A stretch of 64,000 nucleotides of DNA, taken from an uncultured Selenomonadales bacterium. Lineage in GTDB: Bacteria > Bacillota > Negativicutes > Selenomonadales > Selenomonadaceae. Made by a program: the position numbers and the translations under genes. Positions 25,353 through 40,600 of the stretch are shown here, in pieces. Each line of letters starts with the position of its first letter. Within the stretch, counting starts at the first letter, position 1. The notes beneath the pieces were generated by a model, which saw only the letters and a list, made by a program, of their open reading frames with translations, was not told where the DNA came from and ran no database searches. The stretch spans positions 1 through 64,000 of the forward strand of contig CAMJMR010000006.1 in assembly GCA_946407095.1 (NCBI GenBank), given 5' to 3'.

Positions 25353-25604
25353 ATTAACGAAGACGTTGCAAGGGACAGAGGCCGCCACGGATGGCGGCCG
25401 CCGGCAACAAAAACATGGAAGTTTTTTTGCCGGCACAAGCGGCTTCGGGTTGCGCGGACGCTGGACAAGTGATCGGTTTCCGCCCCTGCGAGGGGTCTTT
25501 TCTTTTGCAACTTTTCTTTGGACAAGCAAAGAAAAGTTGATTCTAAATACAAAAGGTATCGAAACGCCGAATCAGAATCACCAATTCAATTTACCAACAG
25601 CCCC
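25339..25604 (-). mobile_element. 266-bp MITE related to the IS5-family element in this window
   Basis: The ends are GGGTCTGTTGGTAAATTAA and, read inward from the right, GGGGCTGTTGGTAAATTGAA. They match the ends of the IS at 1941-2793. A TA is duplicated at 25337-25338 and 25605-25606. Inside are the CCGGCAAC/GTTGCCGG-type arms and a CAACTTTTCTTTG / CAAAGAAAAGTTG hairpin. There is no transposase. It is the best-preserved copy of the repeat family also at 115-330, 14900-15160 and 56240-56345. Confidence 0.85.
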
Positions 25605-28600
25605 TAGTTCCGACACGGGTGGTGTTACTTTCGGTATAACCGACATTAAAGCCGGTCTTCTCGTAAGTCGCGACGGTACAAGCCTCGCATGGAACGCCGC
25701 ACCGTCAGATACTGCGGCTACAGTTGTTGTTCGGGGGAGCGATTTAAGCAACAATTTAAGTAACTATACGCTTGTCGGAGATACCATTGTTATCAAGGAA
25801 GCTGCTTTAGCCAATACTACTGTTGGCGAGACAACAATTCAAATCTTAAGCGACAGAAGCACCAATGGCTACTACCTTTCGCTTGAGGGCACCGGCGACA
25901 AAATTTCTCAAGAGGTGAGTGCCGGCTGGTCGATGGCAAACAACGCAACGACCGCTGAATTCTACACCGCGAAAGAGACATCCGGTTATAAAGTTGCCTC
26001 CGACGGCAAATCGCTCGAAGCGGCTACTGTCGCCAACGAGACAAAGCTTTTCGGGCTCAGCGGCTTGGCCAATATCGAACATGCCGCCGAACTTAACAAT
26101 TACTTCAGCGTCGCTAATGTTGCTCCCGCTGCAGGGGATCGCTCAAATACCGTAAATGTCACAATCAATCAGGCGGGCGTCAGCAAACTGCTCACAAGCT
26201 ACAACGACGGTCTCGGTAAAACGCATACGCTCACGCTGACAGATGACACGGAAGCCTACGGCATCTATCAGCTGGCTATCCAAGGCAACGGTGATTCTGC
26301 TATCATAACCAGATCCGGCGTAAGCTACGTCGAAGCGACCTTGACGGGCGGCACAAGCGGCGTCTACAACTACAGCCACAGCAGCCACGCCATCTACAGC
26401 GACGCTGAAGAAAACAGTGAAAATACTACCACCGGCACAAACATCGGCACGCTCACCATGCACTCGAAGCTGGACACGCAAGAAATCACTATCTACGGCT
26501 TGTCTTCGGGGCATACAGACGACGGCTCTATCACCGTTGGTGCTACCTTCGACAATACGGTCTACAAGTACCAAATCAGCTTGTCGAGTGCTGCGCTCGT
26601 CGCGAACCAAGGCGTCTCTGTAGGCGGTCAATACGCCACAAATGTCAGCTTCGCGAAAGGCGAAGATGCCTATGCCCCTGACGACAAAGACAACGCAACA
26701 GGAGCACCATTCGGCAGCTTTTCGGCGGGCACGTTGACTTACACGGCGATGCAATTGGGCGCAGGTTATATCGGCTGGGGCGGCTCTTCCCTTACCTATG
26801 ACAGCGGCAAAGGCGGCCAAACCTTCCAACTCACGGGCTTGAGCTCGGGCTTAACCGATGTCAAGGTCACAGACGGCGTCCTTTACGCGGGCAGTACTTC
26901 TATCGGTACAATATCCAGCACGACCACCGAAACAGGCGAAAACACCTTCAACATCAGCCTCGACAACGGTGCTTTTAGCGGTGCCGCCAGCTTGGCCAAA
27001 ATCGGCATCAGCTCCACCTCAGGCGACTTCATCTACAACTTGTCGATTGGCGGGGCTTCCGCCTATGCAAAAGACAGCGATGTCAAACCAACAGACGCTA
27101 AGTTGACCAATGACGGCACCTCGCTGGCCTATGTCGGCGACTACTACGCGGAACACTTCACCAGCGGAAACGGTGCCTTGAGTCTCGCGGCCGGACAATC
27201 GACAAGCTTCTCCTATTCGGCGGCAACGGATCACTTCGCCTTCAACATCACGGGCTTGACTGCCGTCATGGGAACGACCGCTGCTTTAACAGGCACAAGC
27301 ATCAGCTCCATCTTCACCATTGCGCCTAAAGCGGTGGTTGCCGGCGGCGGTGCGTCAACCTACACTGTCACATTGTCAGACGCGGTTATCCAAAAACTGA
27401 AGGACGCCAATCTTACGAAAGGCGCTTCAATTTCTATTGCCGACGTCGACGGCAACGACAAAATCAGCTACACGCTGTCAAATCCCTACGGATACAGCTC
27501 AACCGGCAGTGCTTCCGCTTTTGCCGAAACGTCCATTTCCAACGGCCAAATCACCTACTACGGCGGCCGCATAACAGGCGGCTGGTCTGCTGTGGGCGGC
27601 GACGGACAATCGGCAACAGCCACCTCATTCACCTATCAAGCGGGCACGTCGGGCACTGCGCTCTTCACGCTCTCGGGCATAGACAAACTCAACAGCTACA
27701 CCATGTCTGTTGCCGGCCAAAACGTCATTGCCACCGGAAGCAACTCGACTTTCACGTTCGGCACGCTCAGCAGCACGACAGGCGTCTTCACCCTCAGCGA
27801 AACCTATTTCGACAGCAATAACAGCCACAGTATTGCTTCGATAACTCTCACCGACACAACCGCAGGCGACCTCCTCTACAGCTTGTCCCTCGGCCAACTC
27901 GATGCATACGGTGCATCCCGCTCGACATCTCCTAAATTCGACTCAAGTACGAACACATACACCTCGGGCGGTCTCAGCGCAGGCTACAGCCTCACTGCAC
28001 CTACAAGGACAGCCGGCGTTTCGACAGGCACATCCGTCCTCAAATGGCACGAGGCTACGAAGGGTGTCTCCTTTACTATCACCGGTCTTTCGTCATCTGT
28101 CGGCACCAACAGCGGGCAAATCCTCGACTCCGTGCTAATCAGCTCTGAAGAAGACCTGAGACACTACAGCACATACGTTGAAAAAGAAACCGGCAGGAGC
28201 AACAATCCTTATTACTACCTCAAGTCGGGCAACTATAAGCTTACAGGTGATTTGAAGGATTTGTCGGCACGTTTGGCTATCGAACAGGGCGGCAACGTTG
28301 TCATCGATTTGAACGGTCACACCATATCAGTAAAAAGTGACCTCGAGCAGACGTTCGACCTGTGGAAAGCGAACACCAGCCTGACAATCAACGATAGCTC
28401 CAGCGACAAGAGCGGCACGATATCCGGCACATACGCCGTCATTTTGCGCCAGTCCGGTGTTACCAATAACGTCAATCGCTTGACTGTCAACGGCGGTAAT
28501 ATCACAGGCGATAATGCCATTTGGGTTTTGGGTAATTTCGGCAAAGATTCCTATTCTACCGAATCTACCGAAGTTACCATCAACGGCGGCAAAATCACCG

Positions 28601-31600
28601 GCAACAATGGTGCAGGTATCGCCAATCAAGGTATGGGCAAGCTCGTCGTCAATAACGGCGAAATTACGGGTTCTGAAGTTGGTATCGAAATTCGTGCGGG
28701 TAGTATCTATGTCAACGGCGGCACAATTACATCTACATACAACGCAGGCCTCTCATTCAAAACGAACAGTAACGGCACCACGACGAAGGGCGCGGGCATT
28801 GCCATCGCTCAGCACACCACCAAAGAGGCAATTGGCGTCAACATTCTCGGCGGTACCATTTTGGGCTACGCGGCTGTTGCCGTAACCAACCCGCAAGGCA
28901 ATGATTCGCCGAAACCGAATGTCAATCTCCTCGGCGGCACGCTCTCCTCCACCGCTCCCACAGGACATAGCTTGAATTTCCAATCTGGTCAGAGCTTTGC
29001 AGGAACGGCCTCGGGTGCATATGCCGTTTTCACCAGCGACTGGCATGCCGGCGTGAATATCGGCGGAGTCAATATCACAAACGGCACTGTGAGTGCTGTA
29101 ACTGTAGGCGCTACCAGCGCAGCTTCGATGTCTCTGTTCGTGGGCACCGACGGCAAGCTCTTGATGCAAGGCATTACTGACGTCGGCAGTCTTTCGAAGT
29201 ACTACGTTTACAGCGACTACTACGCGCCGATTTTGGCGAACGCTGCCGCCAGTGTTCCGGTTTTGTCTACCAGCACGGCAATGGCAGTCGGCGAAAACGT
29301 CATCACGCTGAACTTGGCGGCTCTCCGTGGCGGCAGCGATGTAGTCTCTATTCCCGACTCTGCAAACTTCACGTTGGCATTGGGTAGCGACGTCCCGACA
29401 TACGCCAAACGCGAGACAAAGATTTTCAACGAGGGCTGGTTGCTTACAAACGTCACCGGCACCAGCGCAGGAGTAGCACTTTCGTCAATCAACGACGCGA
29501 CGTGGACAGGCAAGAGCTTCGTCGAATCGTGGAACCTCAGCAGCAACAGCAAGGCTATCACCCACTACGAGGCGACGGGCGGCGCAAGTATCGGCGTCAC
29601 GGGTCTCCAAGGTTTTGTTTCGGGTGCTCATTCCTTCACAGGCGGCTTAAGCAACGCCGACCTTGTAAACTTCTTCAGCGTCTCGATGGCGGGCGGCGGC
29701 TCCGATACGTCCGATATAATAAACGGCGGCGACGGCAAAGTCACGGGCTACACGATGAAACTTGCCGGCGAGTCGTTGTTGTGGGCATTGGACGGCGGCG
29801 AATCGATTTCGTTCACCTTCAACGCGGGGCTTGACACCGATCTCAGCCTTAATCTTGACTACAGCGGCTTGCAGTCAAACATTCCCGCCAACACTTATTT
29901 TGGTGTCAGCGGCGTGAACGGCATTTCTGCAGGCAGCTTCAGCCATGCCGCGACAATCGCAGCGAACGTAGCGAACAGCGGCGACAGCTTCACCTTCACG
30001 GACGCCGGCAACAGCGCATTCTATCTGCTCTCTGCTTCGTCGATTAAAAACGGCGGTACGGTTACGCTCGAATCTGTCAGCAAGGTCGGCATGACGCAGT
30101 TCAGCTTGAGCGGCTTGAATCTCTCGTCGGCTCTGTACAAAGACGGTCTGTCCATTGCGAAGATGAACGGCGGCGACAGTGCCTATTCAATCTACGCTGT
30201 GAGCGGTGCCACCCAAGTCCTTATCGGCACGGTTTCCAACATTGTCACGGTTGGCACTCAAAGCGTGGCTTACGTCAAGCTTACGGCGGACGCGTTCAAG
30301 GTTGACGGCAACGCCTTCAACAACCAGATTATCACGCTCACCGACCTTGACATGAACGACGGCGTCTACTATCAGCTGTACGTCAGCGGCGTCGATGACA
30401 AACTCGTCGGTGCCAGCGCAATTAAGCCGAGCTTCACCTACGATTCCGGACTCTACACGTTCACGGCGGGCGGCTCATATGAAGGCTACACTCACGCTTT
30501 CGGCGCGTCGGTTGGCTCTACCAGCTCGACGACGATGACCTTCATACCGCAAACGGGCGGCCAGACCTTCACGATAGCGGGCTTCAGCGGCTTGAGCACT
30601 GTTGCCAATACGCTCACCGTCACGGGCACGAGCTTCGCGGGCGCGGGCTACACCATTGGCGGCAGTGTTTTGGGCGGTGCTTCCTTCACAATCGGTACTG
30701 TTAAGGGCACGGCGTCGACGGCTGTCTTCACTCTTGGCAGTCTTTCGGTCTTCGCGGGCATAGACAGCCTGGCAGCCGGTGCAAGAACAGGAACCTTGTC
30801 GTTCAGCGACAAAAACGACAAGTACTACGAGCAACAGATGACCTACAGTCTGTCAATCGCAAATATCACCGAGTCGACGGCGGCTTCTTCGGAAGATGCG
30901 AAATTCATGAGCGGCGCTACTGCGGGCAGCTACAGCTTCTATGCTCCTTATGCGGGTGCTTTCTTGAGTAGCGTTGATGTATCGACGAATGGAACCGAAG
31001 GCGGCTCTGCTACCTACACCTACACGGGTCCGGTTGATCCGGTTATATTCAATATCACGGGTCTCAGCGACGCTTGGGCGGGGGCAGGCAGTGCCACGGT
31101 TCAAGGTGCCAATACCAATAGCATGACGGTTGTTGGTGCAGGTGCTTACTCAAGTGTGGGGACTCTGTTCACCGTCACGAAGAGCGGCGACAGCTACAGC
31201 TTTGCCATTTCCACCGCCGCACTTTCGGCAGCAGATAAGAAACGCACCAAAGTCACGATTAACAGTAAAGCCACTACGGGCAGCGACAGTGCTATCGGCG
31301 GTCTCAGCTTCACGGGCTCGGCCGGTCAAAGCGCAACCGTTATTAATAAGGGCGGCTTCAGCATTGCGGCGACGGGCGGCAGCTTCCTCTATACGGCTCC
31401 CACCTACGACGGCTTCTTCAACATCAGCGCGAGTGCCTTTAGCAACGGAGCTGTCAGCACGATCACCGCGAATTACTATAACGGCACGGGCGGCGAGTCG
31501 TTCCAGTTCTACGGCTTGAGTTCGGGCGATGCGAAAGCCTTCGGTACTGCGTCGGCTCTTGCAGACGCAATCAAGGTTTCCTCTATCAGCGGCACGGCAA

Positions 31601-34600
31601 CAGGCGGCGGCTTCAGTGTCACGGGCTACACCTTCACGATTGGCAGTGCAAGCTTGCTTGGTTCGCTCAGTGCAGGCAATGACAGCCTTTCGGTCGGCAT
31701 AATCAACAAAAACGCAGGTCACGCCGCAGGCACTTCGATTTACTTGAAGATAGCCGATTCGCTCAGTGCCACGGGCTTCGACGCCAATTACACCTTGCCC
31801 AAACCCTTTAGACTGAATGATACAGGTGATAAAGTCTTTACCACCGCGAATCACGGCTATTCCGCTACGGTCGAAGTCAAAGACGCCAAGACCCTGAATT
31901 ACTCGTCGTCTATAACCAGCTACGAATGGTATGAAGCAAAAGGCGCATCCGTTACCTTACACCCGACACAGGGCGGCTATGGCTTCACGCTTTCGGGCAT
32001 AAGTTTAGGCACTGCCACTGCCGGTGCTTCTTACAAAATCACTGACAACAGCGCAATTAAGCTGGGCGACACCGGCACTGTTCTTGGTTCGGTCTCGGTT
32101 AGAGGCGCGGGCGGCACCAGTGCTTACGTCTACTTGACGGCGGAAGCTTTCGGCAGCGTCGAAGGTTCTGCGATTTACCTCATCGACGGTTCCGACACCG
32201 ACAAGGACAAAACATTCATCTACAGCCTGTCCTCTCATGCTGACGTCAACAATGAACAAGGTTACCTGGCGGAGTACAAAAAGGACGTCAAGGATGCTAC
32301 GCTCACCAACATTGGTTCGACCAGTGTTTATAACTTCACGGCAAGCGGCTACGGCGACGGCGTCGAAGTTGACAATAACGGTGCCAGCGCTACCTTCAAA
32401 TTAGGGGACAAACTTGCAGGCTTCAGCATTGCGGGCTTGGCTTCCGATTTGTCCTTGAGTGCACCCGCTCACAGCGACAAGGGCACGCTCTTCGCACTCA
32501 GCGGTACCGGAGCAAGCGCCCTCAACGTTAAGCTTAATGTAGCGGGCGGCACTTCGTACACCGTCACGATTTACAGCGGCGCACTTTCCACAGCGGAAGA
32601 CGGACGCGGCAACATTTCGCTTACGAACTTTGTTAACGACGGCAGCTTCAGCCTCGCGCTTGATCTCGGCGAACAGTATACCTTTAACGGCACTAAACCG
32701 TATACCAGCGGAACAGTCAGCACGGTTGCCATCACGGACGGCGAATCGTCTTGGACTTCGACGAAGTACAACGACTACTACACGCTTGAAAACAGCACAG
32801 CTCCCAGCGTTGCGACGCACTTCGCTTCTTCGGGCGGCCACAGCTTCACGTTCTCCATTGCCAATGGCGACGACGATACGCAGAGCACATTCACCGGTAG
32901 CCTTTCCGTCTTCGAGACGACCAAGACCGACGCCAACGGACAGTTCGGCGTTTCGTCGATTACGTTCGGCGCCGATAGCACCTTCCTCAACGGCATAAGC
33001 GCAGGCAACACGCTCACCGTCAGCACGACCGAAGGCAACAACGCTCCGACTTACGGCTTCTCGTTCCTCGGCGGCACTTCGACGAAGTATACCGCAGGCA
33101 TGACAGACATCCTTATTGCCTCAGACAGTGCGGCGGCAGTTGTAACGGGCGCGACGAGCGGCTTCAACTTCGTGAACACGATTGACAACTACGCTTACTT
33201 CTCACTCAGCTCCGACAAACACAGCATTGAGCACGTGGCACAAGTTGGCGGTCAGCCGTTCACTATCACGGGCTTGAGCAACTTCACCGGCTCTCTCAGC
33301 TTCTTCGAGGATACCGGCTACATCACCACGACGGCGGGTCTTACAATCGCTCAAGTCAGCGTCGTTGCGGGCGCAGAGGGCGGTCCCAGCATCGGCTACG
33401 TCTACTTAACGAAAGATGCTTTGACGGCGGCAGCTCTCAGCAGCACTGATGGCACTGCTAAGATCACTCTCAAAGACACCGACATGAGCGACGATATCAA
33501 CTTCGCTCTGTCCTATGCTACCGACGCAAACGGCATCCTCATTGCTCAGCGCGGCGATTTGCAGCTTGCAACGATTGAAGATCTCGGCGGCGGCAGCTAT
33601 CTCTACAAGGCAGGCATGCAGACGGAGGGCTTCGCGCTTACGGACATTTCAATGGGTACCGGCGGCGACAGCGAAACCTCCTTGACCTACTACAAGACTA
33701 TGGGCGGCGAGTCCTTCACCATTTCGGGCTTGACTGTAAGCTTGAGTCTCAGCGCGAATGATTCGTCTCAAATCCTTAGGGGCGGTCTGTCGGGCGAAGT
33801 CATCGGCACGCTTGGTATCAGCGGCACCAATCGTGAATTCCTGCTTTTGGATACTGCGGTACTCGGTGAATCGTTGGCGGAAGGCGAAACCAGAAAGATT
33901 ATCCTCAAGGATAATGATGACAAAGACGGCGTCACCTATTCGCTCGGACTTTCCGGAACGTTCAACTTAAAGAGCGATTCTTCTGCCGTAACTGCATTGA
34001 GCGGCGGCGAAGTCAGCGTGGTACAGGATACGGCGAAGTCCATTGTCACCTACAACGTCACGACAGGCGGCACACCCGCATTCTCTTGGAGCACGGCCAC
34101 AGCAAACGAATTCTTCTACAAAGCCGGTGCCTCCATTGAGACCTATACGATTACGGGCTTGGCAGGCGGCTTGAGCACAGGCGACGGTATCTTCCATAAA
34201 GATTCGGTCAGCTTGGCTGTTAAAGCATTGTCCGCCGCCGGCATTACTACCATTAAGTTCACGGATAACGCCAGAGGCGTGTCTTTGGTTCCGCAAGCCG
34301 GCATTTCCGGTGCACAATGGTCGGTCGATAAAGAAGCGACTATCGGAAACGGCACCTTCTCTGCGGCGACCTACATGCCTTGGTACGACGGAAGCCAGTT
34401 CAGTGCAGAAAGTGCTTCGGTCGGACTTACTGTCTATCCGACAACGGGCGGCGAAAGCTTTACGCTTACGAACTTTGCGAACGGCTTGACCCTTTCAGCT
34501 GTCGGCGAAGGTACATACCAAATCATATCGGGCGGAAGCGTAGTCGGCACAATCTCCACGACGGTCGGCGAAAGCAGCAAGGAAGTCGAAAGCTACATCT

Positions 34601-37600
34601 TCTCGATTGTCGGAAGAGCCGCGCTTGCCTCCACCATAAGCAACAGCGGTACCATTTCTATTGCCACGGGCAGCATCAGCGATTACACGTTGAGCATTGC
34701 CGACGCTGCCATCATTAACGGCATGAGCGCAGCCAACGACGCTAAAGCGGGTGCCTCCTTCGTCATAGACAACACTTGGGGCAATAGATACCAGACGAAC
34801 GCCAGACAGGAATATGTCACGGCAGCGGACGACGGTCATTCTTACACCTACAGTCAATCTGTAGCCTCCAAAACTCTTAACTTCCAAGGCAATTTGTCTT
34901 CCACTGTAACAGGGCTCGATAAAGGTATCAGCATCGCAGAAACTTGGAATGAGTCCGGATTGTCTGCGATCAACGTTACATTGTCCGGTACGGCTATCAA
35001 TGGCGTAACCCAGAACACTCCTATTAAATTCACGAGCAATACTGCGGGGATTTCAATCGCCTTTACACTTGCCGACGACGTTCTTTCCAATAAGTCCTAT
35101 AGCGCGAGCTTTACTGAAGATACCGCTACCGGCGGCTCCTATGCCTTCTTGACTGCTTACAACACCGGCGGCTATTCAGTGGCTGCTGACAAAGCATCTG
35201 TTGCTTACACTAAAGGTTTAGCCAGTGAGGGCTTCCGTATCGTCGGCTTGGCAGAAGATCTCAATCTCAGCTTGTCGGGCACCATTGTTTACGCGAATGG
35301 TGTCTCTGTCGTCGGCACGTTGGACGAAAACGGTCGCTTCACCATCACCGACTCTGGCGCACTCAACAGAAAAGACGTAACGCTGTATCGCAACGCTTCA
35401 AACTCTAATACCATCTACAGTTTGGCGTTCGCCAGCGGAGTAGGTGCGTCTTCCACAAATGCGGAACTTACGCGTCAAAACGGCATCAAGGGCGGCTATG
35501 TCATCTACAACGCCGGCATGAGCGAGTACTATACGGCAGGAACGAGCACCACCTACATATATCACGGCGGCGCATCGATAGGCGCAGACTTCAATCTCCA
35601 CTTAAGCGATTCGTTGCAGGGATCGAGAGCCGGTAACGAATTTAGCATTACAACTGACGGTTTGATCACCTACGCCAAGCAAGGTGGTGGAACCGGTACG
35701 AGTGTCGCTAAAGTCGATGCGGCATCGGGTTCCGTCGTCATATACGCGGGTGCCTTTGCGACAACGGGCGATTCGGTGTACATCACGGGCAGCGACTTCT
35801 ACAAGATGTCGATAGCCGACGGTCTCTACTCCATGTCGGCTGCCTTCACAGACGCCGCATCCGCCAGCAAAGCTACCGCAAACGGCAGCTTCACCTACAC
35901 GGCAAGCGGTCACTCCAAGGGCTACCGCTTGGCCGACAATAAACTGTCTGTCACTTACGAGGACAATGCGGGCGGCGAAAAATTCACGGTCAGCGGTCTC
36001 AGCAGCAGCTACACGAGCTTCAAGCTGTCTGGTGCCTCAACAATCGTAAGCGGCAACACGGTAATCGGCACGGTCTCTGAAACTTCCGACGGCGTATTCA
36101 CTGTCACCGTGCTGTCCACTGCCATTGACACCAGCAAAGACAACGAAGATATCAATGTAGTCTTGAACGGCTTGAGCAATGTCTATGGTGCCTATGGTGC
36201 CTCTGCGCCGAGCATAAACTCGTTCAAATTCAGCATTGCCAACATTTCGACGAGCAGCGGCTACAATACGACCGATCTCTTCAAGTTCGGCACGGCGTCC
36301 GCAACTGCAACGGGCAGCTGGTCGCAAACCTATGAGCAAGGCACGAAAGCGGCATACTGGCATGAGGCTGTAACAGATGCGGCCGGCGGTAGCATCACGT
36401 TCACCCGCTATCAGACTATAGCAGGTGCGTCGTTGTTCACCATCGCGGGCTTCTCGTCCAATCCGACAGGCAAGCTCTCCGTTGTGGATGCAGGCGGCAC
36501 CGAAATGGCCATGTCCGCTGTATCCGGCACCTTCTACGTCAACATCAACGACAGCCTCTTGCCCACCAACAGCAGTAGCGGAACCATCACCATAACAGAC
36601 AAAGAGAAGATGGATGATTTCCACTTCTATCTGAAGGCTACAGAAACTCAAGAGTTCTTGTCTGCGGCTCCTGCGGCAAGTGCATCGGCGTTTGCGGGTT
36701 CGGGCGAAACCTACACCTTCACGAACGCCTCTACTGCGGCTTACATCCATGCTACATTGGAAAACAACGCCTCCGTATCCAGCATCACCTCTATCAGCTA
36801 CGTTGGCGCGGTCGGCGGTCAGCAGTTCAGCATTACGGGCTTGTCGGGTGTCGGCGACCTCAGCTTGTCGAGCAACAACGTTGTATCCAGCGAACTGGGC
36901 AATATTGGTACGCTTGTATTCACTACCCCTGCAGGCGGCACCAGCCAAAATGCTGTCTTCACGCTTACGAACGTTTCGGCTATCGGCGAAGTTGCTTCGG
37001 GCGAAACCAAGACTATCACGCTTCAAGACCTCAAAGCTGATGACGGTGTCAACTATTCGCTCAGCATTACCGGCACGGGCTTCAACCTGAGCGATAAGGC
37101 TCCCGCAAGCAACGACAGTGTCTCTGCTATTGTCGAAGGCGGCAACTCCTACACCTACTCGATGGGTACGGTCGGTCAATACACGACGGAAGACGAAAGC
37201 AACAGCTTCACTTACCACGCGGCACTGGATGCCACCACGTTTGAATTCACGGGTCTCAGTGTAGGCTTGTCGTCAGGCGATACCGCTAAGTTCGGTCTTG
37301 CAGGCACGTCCTTCACGTTGGGTGCTTCGGCTCTGCCGACAGATTTGGCGGACGCGATAACCTTCAAGTACAGCGGCAGTGTTGCTTACAAGCTGAATAA
37401 TCCTCTCGCAATCGGCACGGGCTCCGCTACCTTCTACGGCGATTCGACGGCAGCAGGCACGCTTATCTACAAAGGCAGCTATTCGCTCGCAGGCTATTCG
37501 CAGACTTCGAGTCAAGGTGACAGCACGACCGTCTACACCCTCCAGAAGGAACAAACGCCCGATAATATCTTCTCGGTTGTCGGCTTGAGCTCGGCTTACG

Positions 37601-40600
37601 CGTCCGCAGGACGGACTTACACGGTCAACGAAAGCGGCAGCGTCCTCATGGGTTCCGACGTTATCGGTACATTGAGCGACGGCGACAAGACCTTCACGCT
37701 TACGGAAAGTGCGGCACTCGTCGGCTCAACAACAATCACGTTGACCAACGAAGCCGGCTACAGCTACGGCTTGTCACTCGGCGGCACCGTCGACACACAA
37801 TCCGATTATGTAGCGGCGAATTGGAAAGCTATCACCGGCGGCGTGTCCTACTACACCGAATCCAACAGCGATTATTGGAAGGTTGCAGACAACGGACTTT
37901 CCGCCAACTTCAATGCGGCTGTTGCGACTCGCAATCTCTTCTCGTTGGGCGGTAGCGGCGTAGACGCAACTGCTCTTAGCGGCACAGTCGGTAGCGACGT
38001 CGTCGTCAACGAAACGGCTTCAACCGTCACTTTGGGCGACAGCTACTTCCAGGCTGTCGAAGGCGCAAGCGTCTTTATCAGTAGCGCAACGGGCTATAAG
38101 CTGATTATCGAAGGCTCTATCAGCGGCGTTCTCCCCAAAGCCGAAATCACGGGCGACAAATTCAGCTTGGCGTCCAACAGCGCGGCCTATTACGACGAAA
38201 ACGGCGGTACGTCGTCTTACATCTACCATGCTGAAGGCAAAGAATTCGTATTCGGTCTCTCCTCCGGCGACATTAACCTTGGTAGAGGCAGCTTCGGCAT
38301 TGCTGAGTTGGACGGCAACAAAAACACCATTGAAATTGTCAACACCGGTCTCTCAAGTGCATCGTTGGCAGCGCAACTCGACAGAAATGCCTCGACTGTT
38401 TACGTCTATCAAGGCTTCTTCGGTAAGGGTAACGGACAGAGCAACATTAACCTCACTTCCGAAGACACCAATCTCAAGATAGCTGTCGGCTCCCTCTCCA
38501 CTTACGGAACCTTGTTGCCTACGGCTTCGGGATCGGTATCAGGTATCTGGTATGTTGATAGCAAAAACGGCCTCGTCCAATACATGCCGCCTTACCAAAG
38601 CAATTACTATACCAAAGCCAACAACGCTACTGTTCTGCAGTATATCAATTTGTCCGGCGGCGACGTCTTCAAATTCAGCGGCCTGAAAACTTCCGTCTCT
38701 ACGGACGATTTGCATAAGGCTTTCGACGTCACCATGAAGACGGAAGACGGCATGCAATATATCTTCACCCTCAAAGGTGCCTCTGTCATTGATGGCGACT
38801 TGCTTAGCGGCACCACACTTTCCGTTGCTGTCGAAGAGTACGAATCGACGGGTGTCAATCTTACTGTCGGCTTCGCGGTCAGCTCGGCTATCGGTGCAAA
38901 CTCCGCCGCATATCAAAACGCAACGTTTAGCGCGGTCGACGCTTCTTACCTCTACACGGCGGCAGGCACTCCGTCCTACTTCGAAAACATCTCCAGCGGC
39001 GCAGGCTCGACGGCAATGGCTTCGCTCAGTTATCATGCTGTGGTCGGTCTTGAACCGTTCAGCATTGCGGGCTTGAGCATGCAAGGCTTCACGGGCGTCA
39101 GCGCAGTTGACGGATCTGTCAGCGGCACCGTGGCACTCGTCGGAATCAGCGGCACCACTAACACTGAATTTGCTCTTGTCAACGCGACAAGCAACAGCGT
39201 TGCAGAAGTCAACTTGAAGGCAGCGGCATTCGGCAGCACCGACGGCGCAAGTGTCATCCTCATCGACAGCGACGGCATGAAGGACGGCGTCGAATACAGA
39301 TTGGCTCTCGGCGACACGACGCAAGGCTATCTCTCCGGCACTACCGATATTCCTGAAACCCTTGTCGGCGGCGAAAGCACCGCAGGCTACACCTACAACT
39401 ACACGGCAAGCGGCACGACCGAAGGCATCGACCTTACCGGCACCAGCATTGCGAAATACATTGCTCAAGACGGCGGCGAAACCTTCAGCATTGTCGGCTT
39501 GACGGCAGGCATAACGGCTCAAAGCGGCATCTTCACGTTGAACAGCACCACGGTCGGCTCACTCAGCAGCGACGGCGTCTTCAACTTGACGAGCGTCTCG
39601 GCTCTCGGCAATGTGGCGAATGGCTCCTCCGTTGCGATTAAGCTTACCGATACCGCAAGCGACAACGTTAGTTACAGCTTGTCTCTCGGCACGGCGTTCA
39701 ATGTTGGCACTGCCTCGACGATTAATGCAAACCTCGCGGAAAACACGAGCGGTTCCTACATCTATTCTGCGTCTCACGCTGGAGCTTACGCGACGGGCGG
39801 CAGCAATGCCTACACCTACTACGCGGAAGCACTCGCCGACCAGTTCAGCATTACCGGCTTGAGCGTCGGCTTGAGTCTCGACGCCTTCGAAATCGACAGC
39901 ACCAACATGACGGTCAAGCTGAAAGACAGCGCGTTGAACGCAAGCGCGTCGGCAGGCGACATCATCGAATTCAATGGCGACGCGGACGGCGACGGCAACT
40001 ACTTCACGTTGACGAACACCTTCACGTTGTCGGCGGTTGGCGAAAGCTTCGCGGGCACGGGCACGTCGATTGCCTTCACGGGTGCCTACACACCTGCAGG
40101 CTACAGCGGCGTCGGCGGCAGCACTGCCACCTACACCTACTACGATATGGTCGGCAGCGATTCGGTACAGTTCACAGTCAGCGGCCTCAGCACGACCTTC
40201 ACAGCTAACAACGTAACCTACACGATTGGCGACGGCGGCATCGTCTCGACGGGCGGCACTTCAATCGGTACTTATGGCAGCAGTACCCTCACGCTGAACG
40301 GCACTGCACTTTCGGGCGCAGATGATACCGTAAGGTTGACGGGCGCATCGGGCTACAGCTTGTCAGTCGAAACCAGCCTCACAGAGTCGGTAGTCAGCGA
40401 ATCGGCAGGCTTCAAGGTCGGCACGACGAGCTACTTCGGCGAAGAAAGAAGCGCGTACTGGAACCTCAGCGCCGCAGACAACACGTTGACTCATGTGGCA
40501 GCAACCTCGGCCTCGGCACTGTTCTCCTTGACGGGCGTCGGCGGCTCTGTTGCGGAAGATCGTACATGGGCAGGCGTCTCGGTTTCCGTTGCCGATAAAC

